Positions 35,767 to 47,500 of a stretch of DNA of 64,000 nucleotides are shown piece by piece (within the stretch, counting starts at the first letter, position 1; every line of letters starts with the position of its first letter). Source of the DNA: Clonostachys chloroleuca (lineage: Eukaryota; Ascomycota; Sordariomycetes; Hypocreales; Bionectriaceae); contig JBANAY010000003.1 of the NCBI GenBank assembly GCA_037952775.1, forward strand, positions 15,128,001 to 15,192,000, written 5' to 3'. The notes beneath the pieces were generated by a model that had not been told where the DNA came from, did not search any database, and saw only the letters and a list, made by a program, of their open reading frames with translations. A program made the translations under genes and the position numbers.

Positions 35767-38700
35767 ATGCCGAGACGCCAGCGCAACCAACCAGTCCTGG
35801 CTTGCGCGAGATGTTATTCCTTGAAGAAGAAGGTGGCGTCAACTTGGGACTGTGGATTATGAGCGTGAGATATTGACCTGAATCCAGTGCGATAAGAAGC
35901 TGCCCTGCTGCTCTCGGTGCAGCTTGGCAGGGAAAGAATGCGCCGGCATCAACCGACATAGCCGCAAAGAGATCCCACGAAGGTGCTTCCACTGCCTTGA
36001 TTTCTTCACTTCAAGGGTATCTATCTAAAGCTAAAACCATTCACAGCGCGCTGCAGTATTTGGAGAAGCGATTGGCTGAGATCGAGCGTGACCGTGGACA
36101 CCAGGCAGAGCCAGAACCCGAACCAGAGTCGGACCGCTTGCCAGAAACGACGATCTCGATTTCGAGACTCGCAGGAGTCTCGGTGCATGTCAACAGTCAA
36201 ATCTTGGACGCTATAAGCACGTCAATACGCATCTTGTACACCACGGCTTGCGTGGGCAGTCACCCCGGACTCCTCCATGAATCCAAACTGTTTTATCCAA
36301 CCGAACGGCCTCCTCACAAGGTCCCAGTACATAGCCTCTACTACGAACATCTTGGAAGGCGGGCGGGCCATGGACACGAGTCGCAATTCTCCGGCGTGGA
36401 TGCTTTATCTACCCCCTTCGAAGTTGCGCGGCATATCTTCGACAACTACGTGAACACCATCTTACCGCGATATCCATGCTTCACCAGCAGCGAGCTATGG
36501 TACCACTTTGGACAAGTCTATTCGAGGCACCAGCAGGCGGGCGATGTCTCATCCGCAAATTTCAGCCGGTTTGTCGTGTCGATGGTGCTGGCAGTCAGCT
36601 GTCTGGCTTCGCGGAATGAGGATTTCTCCCGAGTGGCTTCGATGAGCGAGTCACTTCACCGCGATGCAATGCGCCACTGGACCTTCCTCAGGCAATCTAA
36701 TATAAGATCTCTGCAGGGGTTTCTATTGTTGATACAACTGGGCTTCCTGTTGCCATATATCAATAATGTCTTCTACTTGAGTGGGGAAGTCGGACGCATG
36801 GCTGTCGGACTAGGTCTTCATCAAGAGCCCGATCCTTCTCAAGGACTGAGTTCTCGGGACGTCAATCTTCGGAGGCAGATATTTTGGATGGTACAGTTCT
36901 CTAACTCCCATTTAGATGCTCTTGGATAGACTGACGGGTGGAGGATAAAGGTCTATATGATCGACAGGACGATTGCAATCTCAACCGGGTCGGCGCCGAA
37001 TGTGAGCGACGAGCATATCACCGTTGCCTTGCCTGGATGCGGCAACGAAGGGAGCCATGCCGCCGAAGCCTTCACATCATACACCGACGGAAGGCTCAGT
37101 ACGAAACACTTTGTGCTTCAAATCCAGCTATGCCAGCTTCAGTCTGAAATATACGAGATCAAATTCTTCGGCCGGGCCATCCCAGACCGGTTTTCGAGCT
37201 ACGAGCACTGGGTTGAGAATATGGAAGAGCGCATAAGAAGCACGCTGAACCTGTCCGTCTCCTCCAATAACGGTGCCATTCCGCAATGGATCACCAACGA
37301 TGCACACCAGAGTCAAAACCTGCTGCATCGACCGCACCCTGGAAGCATGGTGCCGAGCCCGGCTTCTCTGCTCGTCGCGACGACAAGTGCAATAAGCCTC
37401 ATCAACGGCTACCACAAAACTATCCAGGCGCAGAGGTTGGCTTGGACTTTTGCGGTGGTGAACAACACATTCCAGGCCGCCATCGTTCTGTTGTACATTT
37501 TCGGCAACTATGCATCTATCATCCGTGAAGCTTTATTAGAGAATGAGCTCCTCTCTGCGCTAGACACCGTAATGGCTATACTGGTAAGTAACTTATACAT
37601 ATCTTTACAAGGTTGCTTGCATGAAGACTCTAATTTCTCCTGAGCAGCATCTTGGATCACAGAGATGGCCAGTAATTGCTTCCACCGCCATGTACGTCAA
37701 AGATCTGCGCACATTCGTGTTCTCAGATTCAGTCAGTCCGACTAGTGCAGCCTATCAGCTGAGATACCTTGAGGAACTTGAATTGCTGCTGTCCCAACGT
37801 CGCATCCGCAGTATATATCAGGCACACAGTGAAATTCAGCCTTCCTCCCTCCTTCCTGCGGATTTTCTATCGCCGCCACAGGAAGAATCACAACTGCCGC
37901 TCTCAGACGATATGTGGCAGGACTTCTTAGGAGTTCAATTCGACCTTGAGGAGGCCTATTCGTTGAACATTCTCGAACCTCCCTTGCTGGCCGAGCAGCA
38001 ACAAGTGCCTGTTGTAGGTACTACAGACCTTACGGCCACACCGTCAACCTCGGTGCTTCCTAATGACATCAAGGACATTATCAACTCAATGCCATCGTGC
38101 ACCTTCTGTCGTGACCAACATGTACGGTGCGATCGCGAGCTTCCATGCTGTGGTGCCTGTTCTAGATCGCGCCGGGAGTGTGTTTATCACGACATCTTGT
38201 TATCTCAACAGATACCCAGACGGTACGTCGTTCTCGCTCCACTCATAATCAAATTTGTTCTGAACCGAGACTCATATGAGTCCCTCGGCTCCCTAGAGAT
38301 ATCCATTCTTTAATCCAGAAGCTAGTTATAGCAAGCCAGCCTCGAGTAACACCTCCAAAGGTATCATCAGCTTCCCCGCCTGTCTCTATGGCTGCCTCAC
38401 AGCCCACCTGGGGCAACAATCTCTTGATCCTAGCATCGGGATCCTCCAAAGACGGCCCAGAAAAGCCTCGAGGCACGTCCACAAACTCCAAATGGACAAC
38501 AAACACGGATTATATCTTCTTCGGAGTCTCGAGTCACCTTGCGGCAATCACATCCCCTACGCTCCCGTTAACTAACTCCCACTCCGAAACGTTGGGAAGT
38601 GAGCCCAGCGCTGGATGGATCAGCGGTTCACTGGTATCCACGGCCCAGATAGCAGGGCCCCCAGATATCTCGATTGCCACGCGTCTGTTTGCGGTATTCT

Positions 38701-39962
38701 CAAGATCAGTCCACGTGTGGTACCCCATTATGAAGGATGAGTCTCTGCGAAGTCTGCTCTTATGTTGCAACACCGAAGCACTTGATCCTTGTTTAGACCA
38801 AAAGCAGGAGTTGTTCTACCTAGTTCTCGCTATATCCAGTCTACTGACAAAAAGAGCTGAGCCCTCAATGAGCTTTACACCGGCGGCCTACTTCAACACA
38901 GCCATCTCCAATGCTGACACAAACTGCGATCATTCTTCTGGACCCAGTACTTTGCACATGATGCAGAGATCTCTGCTCATATGTATATACTTGCTCTTGA
39001 GCCCCGGCAGTGGTGATATCTGGAGGAACCTTGGCTTTGCCATCCGCCTCCACTTTGATATGTCGCATGGCCGTTCCGAAAATATGTACCTTGATGAAGG
39101 TCATCACACGATGCTTGCGAGAACTTTGTATTGTATCGAGGGGTACGTACTTACGTCGGAGTTGAAGGACTGAGCTGATCACAAAAGTAGAAACGTAACC
39201 ACCGCATTTGGTCGGCCAACGGTGTTGGCAATAGGAGATAAGTTACATTATGTTAGAACAAAGATTACTCATAGGTCAATACGGTCTCGACTAACAACTT
39301 CATAGGAATTGACCTTACCGGCATGTGACACTGTAAATGAGGGCATATCCATACAGTTCTACCGCATCTCGACAATCAAGATGCAACTCCAAAGCCTACT
39401 CTCTGCAGCGACCGTGCAGCATAACCCGGCGAGGCTGAAAGACAGGTGTCAAGCCATTCAAACAGAGCTACTCGAGTGGCATCAACACTGGAAGACAGAC
39501 TTCGTGCCCGCTATCACGAGCGAGGTGCATGGCTGGGGAGATGCCGTCCAATATTTAGACGCATGGGGCACTCTGCAGTACAACGCGAGTATGCTCATGA
39601 TCTCGAGATTCTGCCCAGAAGCAATCGAATCCGTTTTTGACACAGCTCGAGAGGTTGTGTCATGCAGCGTCATTCTCGTCAGACACAGCCAGCGTTCCTT
39701 TTGTGCTATCCCTGACAACGAAGCACGATATAAGGTGCCAGTCTTCCCGACCGATTGGACCATGTCCCATATTTTATTCGCTGCTGTGCTTCAGATGCTC
39801 TCTTCCGGGAAGCAGGGTGCGGCGGATCGAACTGCTTGGCAACGAACAATGCGATCTTGCCTCACAACTCTGGCTCTAATGGAGGCTGACCCAGCCAACT
39901 TGTCCATGGGGTTCTCGGGTATTATAGAAGAAATGTGCAACCGCAATGAGGAACATACATAA
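35767..39962 (+). CDS. Fused double Zn2Cys6 transcription factor (two cluster-plus-TF-domain units)
   Basis: Eight exons (35767-35832, 35888-35982, 36047-36890, 36951-37583, 37648-38222, 38297-39142, 39191-39251 and 39306-39962) join in consistent phase into about 1258 aa. Unit 1 has a Zn2Cys6 cluster at Cys13, 16, 23, 30, 33 and 40, split by introns as is typical. A Glu/Pro-rich linker and a fungal-specific TF domain follow (about residues 100-560). Without any stop, exon 5 runs from the end of unit 1 into a second complete cluster at Cys697, 700, 707, 714, 717 and 724. A DIHSLIQKL linker and a second TF domain follow. The clusters resemble each other (CD..LPCC..C......C). An internal Met at residue 694 could start a separate protein, but unit 1 would then have no stop. 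Probably nuclear, controlling the surrounding cluster. Confidence 0.82.
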
Positions 39963-40746
39963 GAATTATGCGTTTACCTGAAATGCAAATTTAAATTACC
40001 TGTGACCTCTCAGTCTTCTTTTTTCCAATTGTGAAAGCCACACATATCAAACACTAAAACCCACATGACTCGTCTTTAGCCTCCGCAAACTCGACTCAGA
40101 GGATTCGTAATTATCGGAGCGGAGACATTAGCTATATCAATACCACGAAGACAGATTTTTAATCTACTAACAATTTAGCTGTGTAGGCTAGTCTCTTTCA
40201 AGGCCTCTTTGTCTGATCAACGTCTTATCCATCGGCCAGTCTGGAACTCGTTGGAAGTCCGTACTTGTCAGATAAGGATGAGCCGCCCCCGATAGTTACG
40301 GCGGACATTTGCGAGCTGCTTATCCATTGCCGGCCTCTCGGCGAATGGGAGACACCGAAGTATAATCAACGGCAGCCGGAATCAAACATAGCCATTGCAG
40401 ATAATCTATCGCCGCATAATGGGACGCCGACATCGATCCCGGGGTTACGACAGCGTCTTCCAAGCATAAGAGGTATCAGGTTTCGTCATTACCCGCCGAT
40501 ACGTTGAAAAACATTTCGACGAGTTATGTGCAGTTTCAGAATCGCCGGATCTTTTGACTTTACCGCCCGAAATAACGGCGAGATCAAGACCTTAGAGATC
40601 TCAATCCCGTAACACATGACACTTGGTCGAACTTGTTCGAGCACTACCTAGTTTATACAAGCATCTGGCGCCGGGGAATTTTAGTGTAATCACTAGTCAT
40701 TAAGAAGCTATCCTGCGTTCATCAATGTTGCCTCATGATCGTCTTC
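39963..40746. other. Convergent intergenic region rich in GATA-type sites
   Basis: About 780 nt between the convergent regulator and amidase 2. It contains several GATAA/TTATC elements (for example around 40206, 40270, 40320 and 40402). Lying between two 3' ends, they are not in a promoter position. An 80-codon open frame at 40265 has no recognisable feature. Confidence 0.35.
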
Positions 40747-42489
40747 TTACTTCGTCAGCTTAGAATTGGTTGTGTGACTTTTTAAGACGCCGTCGATCAA
40801 AGCCATGAACTTCCCCAATTTCTCATCCTCAAGTCGCGGCACAACGACTTGAATGCTCAGGGGTGTTCCCAGGTACACCTTCCTGTTTACATTTTCCTCG
40901 TCCCACAGCTCTCGGCAATGATCGTCCCAGACACCCAACGACTGGCCGCCGAGTGCCTTTCCCAAGTCAAGATCCTCCTCGACCACATTTCTGACAGGAA
41001 TGGTGCCGGCAGGATAATCAAATAGGACAAAAGAGCTGGTGTAACCGAGGGAGTTGAACCGTTCGATCTCGGGCACAGGATGGGGTGCCACGGCGCAGAT
41101 AACGGCATCGAATTTCCTACTCTTCCTCCCATATTGATCTGTATTGGTCCATATCTGTAACATCTCCAGCTCGAGCTGGGAACGCCAAGCCTGTAGCTTG
41201 GCCAATCGTGTGAGCGAGCACGGCTCGCCGACTTTGAATCTTGGCTTCACCCAAGGAACCAATGGCTCTCCCGTTGACTCCAAGAGTTGTCCCATGAGAA
41301 CTCCTCCATCGATGGCGATCAGCTCGTTAATGGCACTTTGTGCTTGCGTCCACGCTGTTGGAGTTGGGACTTCAACGACCGCGATATTTGAGTGCTCGCT
41401 CAGGCGCGACGCAACCTCAGAAAGAACCCGATCCACCGGTGGCAGAAGGGTGCAGTTACCATCGTTTCGCAACACACCAATGACAACTTGTCCGTCTGTC
41501 CCGGAGCCCTGGAGGGGTTTAGAAGCGTCCGCGTCCGCCCATTCTCCCAACACGCAGTCTTCTCCATAGAGGCTAGCCCGTGGCACCAATTTTTCCATGA
41601 CAAAGTTGATGTCCTCTATAGTCTGCGCCAGTGGCCCTGCCACGGGCTGCACTCCTATCCTGGTCATGCCCTCGGGCACCAGAACTGCTTGCCCACCATA
41701 CGGCAACCTTAAGTTACTCGGTTTGAAACCATAGACCCCGTTCACCATGGCTGGGATCCTGATGCTGCCACCCAAATCCGTTCCGATGCCGAGGAGGGAG
41801 CCTCTCATGGCCACCATGACACCCTCGCCACCAGAACTCCCACCAGCAGTGCACAGCCGGTTGACGGGATTCATAGTCCTCCCAAAGACATTATTGACGC
41901 TGTCAAGACTCGAAAGCGTCTGCGGCACATTGGTCTTGGCCACCACGACTGCCCCCAACGAGAGGAGGAGATCCACCAGAGGTGCGTTCTTCTCTGCCGG
42001 CTTAAAGCACAAAGACGCCAAACCTGTGGAACTATCAACTCCTTTGATGTCGAAAGTATCCTTGACACTGACCGGCAAGCCGTGCAAAGGGCCCAGAGGC
42101 ATCCCGTGCTCCTCCATGTACTGATCCAGAAATCGCGCCCGCTCTGCGGCTTGCGCAAACAAGGGTTCAGTCAAACAGTTTGTCAACTGATGCGCCACGG
42201 CTGCACGGTGGCAAAAGGCGCTTATCACGGTCTCAGCGAGGAGCTTTTTGCGTGCTATGGCAGCGACCAACGTGGAGATAGTGTAGTTCTCCGTGATTTC
42301 GATCTCCTCCGCTGACAGTACCGCCGCTGGGACCTGTAGCACAGATTGAGGGCCGTCCTCGAAGCACGGAGGATCCTTGGGCAGGTGAGCGAGGGGGATT
42401 CGCCATTGTGATGGGATGCGTGCGTCTCGATTGGCTTGCTTCCGACGAGCGATGGCTTGCCAGGGTGCTTCTGAAGAGGTGCTCTCCAT
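40747..42489 (-). CDS. Amidase-signature family amidohydrolase 2 (acetamidase-like)
   Basis: Intronless amidase, 580 aa from the Met at 42489 (MESTSSEAPW). A Met 19 codons upstream (42546) is possible, but fungal AmdS-type proteins usually start near the W-Q-A-I-A segment. The triad is visible as Lys in PVSVKDTFD, cis-Ser in TAGGSSGGEG and nucleophile Ser in TDLGGSIRIPA. It differs clearly from amidase 1 in length, lack of introns and sequence, so the two are not a recent duplication. No signal peptide, so it is cytosolic. It is transcribed divergently from the MFS transporter, and their shared 549-nt promoter contains three CCGAC boxes at 17-bp period. Confidence 0.92.
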   Translation of the reverse strand: MESTSSEAPWQAIARRKQANRDARIPSQWRIPLAHLPKDPPCFEDGPQSVLQVPAAVLSAEEIEITENYTISTLVAAIARKKLLAETVISAFCHRAAVAHQLTNCLTEPLFAQAAERARFLDQYMEEHGMPLGPLHGLPVSVKDTFDIKGVDSSTGLASLCFKPAEKNAPLVDLLLSLGAVVVAKTNVPQTLSSLDSVNNVFGRTMNPVNRLCTAGGSSGGEGVMVAMRGSLLGIGTDLGGSIRIPAMVNGVYGFKPSNLRLPYGGQAVLVPEGMTRIGVQPVAGPLAQTIEDINFVMEKLVPRASLYGEDCVLGEWADADASKPLQGSGTDGQVVIGVLRNDGNCTLLPPVDRVLSEVASRLSEHSNIAVVEVPTPTAWTQAQSAINELIAIDGGVLMGQLLESTGEPLVPWVKPRFKVGEPCSLTRLAKLQAWRSQLELEMLQIWTNTDQYGRKSRKFDAVICAVAPHPVPEIERFNSLGYTSSFVLFDYPAGTIPVRNVVEEDLDLGKALGGQSLGVWDDHCRELWDEENVNRKVYLGTPLSIQVVVPRLEDEKLGKFMALIDGVLKSHTTNSKLTK

Positions 42490-43038
42490 TTTGGCAGATG
42501 CGTATCTGTCGGGGCGTCTATTGTCTCGTAGTTGGTCCAGTGTCACAGGTCGTACGTCGAAGTAATAAGAAGGAGTGGGTTATCATCCACAAGGCTACTA
42601 ATCACTTGTTTGGCAAGACTTCCTCCGTCGCCCTCAAGCCGCGCCAATGACCGACAATCAAGAAGCGGCCGAAGGGTACGAGGATAGCTTTGCTAGTGCT
42701 GATCGAGAACAGGAGACTCGTTCTTCGTACCCACCGCCCAAATGGTCTTTTAGTCTTAGATCGCCAAAGTCCGACACTCGCAAGTCTCCGACACTCGCAA
42801 AGTTCCGACGCTTGATATCTCCGCCTCGACCGTCGCCGTTGAGGATCCCTTTACCTATCTCCTTATCGTGGGCCGATTTCCCCAGGTTGCCCCTAATGTA
42901 ATCCGGGGTCATGCAAAGACTAATCATAGGCCACATATATTTCAAGGGATCGTAACCCATCCAGTTGCTTCAGATTTCCTCATGCAAGCCGGGATCATTC
43001 TTGGTAAAATCCACTGTTTCCCCCAATCCTGAGCAAAC
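42490..43038. other. Bidirectional promoter between amidase 2 and the MFS transporter
   Basis: A 549-nt divergent intergenic region. The CCGAC array at 42766-42813 is its clear structure. An open frame across the array (from 42647) is low-complexity and judged non-coding. Confidence 0.6.
42766..42813 (+). promoter_or_regulatory. Triple CCGAC direct-repeat array (amidase 2 / MFS)
   Basis: CCGAC occurs at 42771, 42788 and 42805, exactly 17 bp apart. The first two copies share CCGACACTCGCAA, and the third is TTCCGACGCTTG. The first core, AAAGTCCGACA, is contained in box 1 of the other two promoters apart from the last base context. The second, AGTCTCCGAC, is identical to the core of box 2. More CCG triplets follow to 42840. 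Confidence 0.7.
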
Positions 43039-45107
43039 ATGGCCGAACTCAGCAGTAAAGAGCACGTTGATGCGACAACCCAAGATGACAAGCACGAAAG
43101 TCAGGCTGTCGAAGACTTTGAAAAACACAGTGGTCCTCCAGAGAACAATCTTGTTTACGACAACGCCGACGAAGAACCTGTTGTTCACCTGCGAACATGG
43201 ATTGCGTTGGCCTCGATGTTCTTGATGAACTTCGTCCAGACTCTGGCACTTCAAGGCCCCCCTTCTGTCGTAAGCACGCCCCGTCCCCCTTTTGTCTTCG
43301 AAGACAAGACCCCAGAGTCGGTTTAGTATATCTAACAAGAAGAACACATTAGCTCTCCATCATCGGCACCTCCCTCAACAACACCCAAGCCCAGACCTGG
43401 GTCCCAGGCGCCCTTACCCTCATGCAGGCCGTCATCTCTCCGCTCGTCTCTTCTATATCGGACACGTTCCAGGCACGCAAGTTGCTCCTAGTCGGGGCTT
43501 CTGTTGTCTCCTTTGTCGGCGCGGCGATTGCCCCTGGTTCGACTAATATATACCGGCTAATCGGGGCCACCATCCTTATTGGCGTTGGCTTCTCGACCGT
43601 CGGTCTAGCTTTCGCCGTCCCGAGTGAGATCCTACCACGGAAATGGCGGCCAAGTGCGTCCAAAACCTTACCTTGACCCGTCCATATCCGTGAGCAATCT
43701 CGAAACTAATTGTGCGATCACAGTGTCTCAAGCGGTCATGAATATCGCCGCTTGTCTTGGTGCGGTAGTTGGCCCACTGGTCATCGGTGCATTTGCAAAA
43801 GCGGATGTGAAGGACGGATGGAAGAATTTCTATGTAAGACAGCCCAAATTCTTGTAAGCTTTTTCAAGAGCAGCAAACTGAACGTTCAACAGTGGGTACA
43901 GATGGCCCTCTGGGGCATGACAGCCATCGGTATCTTCTTTGGTTATCGGCCCCCAAAAAGACATACTCAGCTCGATCACCTGTCCCTTTGGCAGAAACTC
44001 GGACACCTGGACCTACCAGGATTTGGCCTGCTCACAGCCGGTATCACCCTATTCCTTGTCGCGCTCAACCTCGGAGGGGGACTCTTCTCATGGACCAACG
44101 CCCGTGTCCTGTCCTTGCTCGTCATCGGGCTGGTGACACTGGGTGGCTTCGGAGTCTATGAGTGGAAAGGCACGAAGACAGGTATCCTCCATCATGAGTT
44201 GTTTCGAGGAGGCGAGGCTCGTGGCCGCACCTTTGCAATTTGCATTGTACTCATGATGATTGAGGGTATCATGCTGTTCTCTTATGTTATCTTCTATCCA
44301 GTCATGTAAGTACAAGGACACTGAGCTCCCCGTCATCCATTATCTCCTTGGATGGAAAGCAGGCTGACAGGGCAAAACAGGACGGCCATATTATTCGAAC
44401 AAGATCCATTCCTCCTCACCGTCCGTGGGCTGCCATTCTGGGTTGTCTCGGGTCTATCCACCGTCGGTTGGGGTTACTGGAGCATGCGGTTCCGAACCAT
44501 CCGCAGCCCGCTATTCGCAGGTTTCTTAATTTTCACAGCTGGACTTGTTGGCTTCGCCACCATCCGACCCGGAGACGATCTCAACTGTCTCATATTTGCT
44601 GGCCTCGCCGGTCTCGGCTTCGGCGCCCCCCTCGTCCTCGTCGTCACGGGCGTCCAGCTCTCTACACCACACCACCTGATCGCAACCGCTACAGCCGTCA
44701 CGACTTCCGCTCGCGCGGTCGGCGCAACCGTGTTCACGAGCGTCTTCAGCGCGGCTTACAGCTCCGAAATACAGGTCAAGCTCTATGCCAAGATAGCCGA
44801 AGCCGCGACCAAGGTGGGCTTGGCGGCCGACCACGTCCCGGCCTTCGTCAGCGCTTTCACAGCCCAGGACAGCGGAGCACTATCTGCTATTCCAGGAGTC
44901 AACTCTACTGTTGTTGAAGCGGCGGCATCGGCAATGAGTCAGGCGTACGCAGAGTCGCTGCATGTTGTCTATTATATTGCAATCTCCTTTGGTGCCGCTG
45001 CGTGTCTTGCGTGTTACTTCTTGGGTGATCTGCGTAACACTATGAACTACGTTGTCGATGCGCCTGTTGAAAGCCTGATGGCTAAGAGACACGCAACTGA
45101 GAAATAG
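43039..45107 (+). CDS. MFS transporter, TRI12-like 14-TM family
   Basis: Plasma-membrane major facilitator. Exons 43039-43269, 43353-43653, 43724-43833, 43893-44305 and 44381-45107 give 593 aa. A hydrophilic acidic N-terminus of about 50 aa precedes the first helix (TWIALASMFLMNFVQTLALQ). Many hydrophobic helices follow, with the motif-A-like SISDTFQARK loop, motif-C-like GFSTVGLAFAVPSEILPRKWR and the KTGILHHELFR segment typical of the TRI12/siderophore-type branch. The last helix (YYIAISFGAAACLACYFLG) is complete. The donor of intron 2 is A|GTGCGT, creating the Met of PMSQAVMNIAA. It is probably an exporter or importer of the compound handled by the cluster; direction cannot be told. Confidence 0.92.
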
Positions 45108-45790
45108 GCACTGCATCTTGGTATCACGTAGGCACTATTGCTCATCATTTAGGGCTTAGCCAGGGCCAGGAAACCGGCTGGGAACTATTGGCTTTCGATG
45201 TAAAGAGACCCCGATAAAACTTAGTGATATCTCTTCCTTCTAAATACCTGTCTTTAATATCATAAACATACCGCTGATAAATATATTCCACCATGATAAT
45301 TATTTCAAAAGCCACATTGCCACTCGGTGTAAAGATACATGTATAATACTAGGTAATATAACGTTGATCTACTGCGTAGAGTGATGGTGGTGCTAATCCA
45401 GTTGGGGATCGGATCAGACAACGTGACAGTAATAAAAGTTGTTTACAAGGTTTCTCTCCAATCAATGCATGATTTCCGTGCGGGGAAGGTAGCAAATAAC
45501 CTAAAAGATTCATTGCCGACATCACTTGCAGGTCGGTGTTGGACGAAAGAGGAAGGCCAGTTGGGAACGTCCAATCGTCGTCCAGCACGACGAGCGTGGT
45601 GCCAACCAGCATTGCTGGCACTCGACTCTTTCTACTGATCCAGGCGTCGACTGGTCTGAAAAGGAGGGTAACATTGGGATGACGCGGATCATTTCCTGCA
45701 GTAATGTCTATAAGACTCCCACCTCCACAATAGGCATCCTCACTTTCTAGATGGCACATCCGTCCTCAGCTCAGACAACTGCTAGTCACA
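45108..45790. other. Intergenic region, nothing supported
   Basis: About 680 nt. A 136-codon minus-strand open frame (45349-45759) has no recognisable motif or splice partner and is not called. Confidence 0.4.
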
Positions 45791-46800
45791 ATGCGTTATT
45801 ATACTAGCTCTGTGGTTGCTTTGACCTCATGTCTCGCTAGGCTCGCCCTCGCCCAATCTTCTGGATCCTTCAGCCTCTTGACCTTCAACGTAGCTGGTCT
45901 CCCTGACTGGCTGAGCGACAACGGCGTGCCGGGGGACAAGGCCACCAATGCTGGTACTATTGGCAGTCTCTTTGCCGAGACAGCATACGATATTATCCAC
46001 ATCCAGGAAGATTTCGGCTACAACTCCGAGATATATGCCAAGGACAACCATCCCTACCGGACGGTGACCTCGGGCAATGTTCTCGCGGGTTCTGGCCTGA
46101 ATACGCTCTCCAACTTCCAATGGACTGGTCTGGACCGCGTCACCTGGAAGTTTTGTTGGGTCAATGAAGCCGATTGCCTCACGCCCAAGGGATTCACCTT
46201 CATGCGCATCAATGTTGGCGGGGCCGAGATTGACCTCTACAACGCCCATGCCGACGCAGGGTGAGTTTCTGAAATTCAATATTTCTAAAACGAGATTCTT
46301 GCTTACGAAGAACAGCGATGACTGGGGAGACAAGCTGGCCCGGAGCCTGGGTGTTGACCAGCTCCTCGCTTATATTAATAGTAACTCAGCTGGGCGAGCT
46401 GTGATCATTGCGGGTGACTTGAATGATCGCTGGTATACTTCGGACTTGAGCATTAACAAGTACGTCTCGGCTGGGTTCAGCGATGTCTGGGCAACCGTTG
46501 TCAAGGGCGGCGTTTACCCTACCCCTGGATCTGCCGCCAACTACTGCTCAAATCCTGCGCCTAATAACAATTGCGAAGTCGTCGATAAGATACTGTAAGT
46601 CTGAACATCTCACCTTGGCAGATAAGACCATATCCCTTTGCCCCAGTCTAATGTGACATCTTCATAGGTTTCGCTCCGGCGACTCGGTCAAGTTGACTGC
46701 GAACTCTTTCAGTTATAAGTCCGACGTGTTTAAGCAGCCAGATGGAAGTATTGTCTCAGACCACAACCCCGTGCTGGCTGAATTCAGTTGGTCTGTGTAG
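45791..46800 (+). CDS. Secreted endonuclease/exonuclease/phosphatase-fold phosphodiesterase
   Basis: Exons 45791-46260, 46316-46594 and 46668-46800 give 293 aa. A signal peptide (SSVVALTSCLARLALAQSS) is followed by the EEP fold: SLLTFNVAGLPDW (metal Asn), DIIHIQEDFGY (metal Glu), YNAHADAG (catalytic His/Asp), IIAGDLNDRW (Asp/Asn) and the final SDHNPVLAEF (Asp/His). This set matches secreted DNase I-like or neutral-sphingomyelinase-like phosphodiesterases. Sequence alone does not say whether the substrate is nucleic acid, a phospholipid or a sugar phosphate. All motifs are intact. Confidence 0.88.
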
Positions 46801-47500
46801 CCAGGTGATGGAGAGAGAGAGAGAGAGTGAAGTAGCATTGAAGCTCTGCTTATCATAGTTTACCCCAAACCCACTGTCAGCCCAATGACCCATATATCAG
46901 TAGTGACACGCGCCAGTGAGCGTAGAAAATGGTGGGAAAAAGGGCGGTCAATGATACGACTGTAGATGCGTATTATGACCTGCCATTGCATTGTCAAGTC
47001 AAGGGTCTAGGCCACAAGAGGCTCAGACATTGGCGGAGCAAGCTTCCATCTTCATTAGCGTCATCTCTTCTGCTCGCCAGGTGGAGCTGAAGATGTGAGC
47101 TCAAAGCCATGATGCCTGTCAGACTTGCTTCGATGTTGTTTCCAGAAAGTCGAAGATGATCGATAAGCCAATAGGATGCATGAATTATTAATTAAGTGCC
47201 TAAGAGACAAATGAAATGCTTCCGGGATGAGGCTGTGAATAGTTCTAGTTTCTTGGCAGTGGGGATGTTTTTGCGTATGGCGTATTGCGTATTACGCTCC
47301 AGTCTGCATTGATCCCACGCCTCGCCATTGGGCCTATTCCCTGAGGCGCAGAAGACAGGCAGATTAATCTTACATTGTCATACTGATATCTTTAATAAAA
47401 ATGGACGAGTATATAATATGTAGAGGTGCTTGGGCTCCAAACATTTGGTATCACACTTCCTCCTCATTACCAACACAAGCGCAACAGCCTCATTAGAATC
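46801..47500. other. Intergenic region with a GA microsatellite
   Basis: About 700 nt between two genes on the plus strand. (GA)8 lies at 46811-46827, just after the upstream stop codon. No other feature recognised. Confidence 0.5.
46811..46827. repeat. (GA)n microsatellite
   Basis: Seventeen bases of perfect GA repeat in the probable 3' UTR of the phosphodiesterase gene. Confidence 0.95.

Noticed and set aside
38091..39962. Treating the second Zn2Cys6 unit as an independent gene
   Set aside because: No stop codon or intergenic sequence separates it from unit 1; a fusion is simpler, though a second promoter cannot be excluded.
40265..40507. 80-codon open frame and cluster of GATA sites
   Set aside because: Lies between two convergent 3' ends, so neither a promoter nor a supported gene.
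45349..45759. 136-codon minus-strand open frame
   Set aside because: Reasonable composition, but no recognisable family, and it overlaps the likely MFS 3' UTR and the next promoter.
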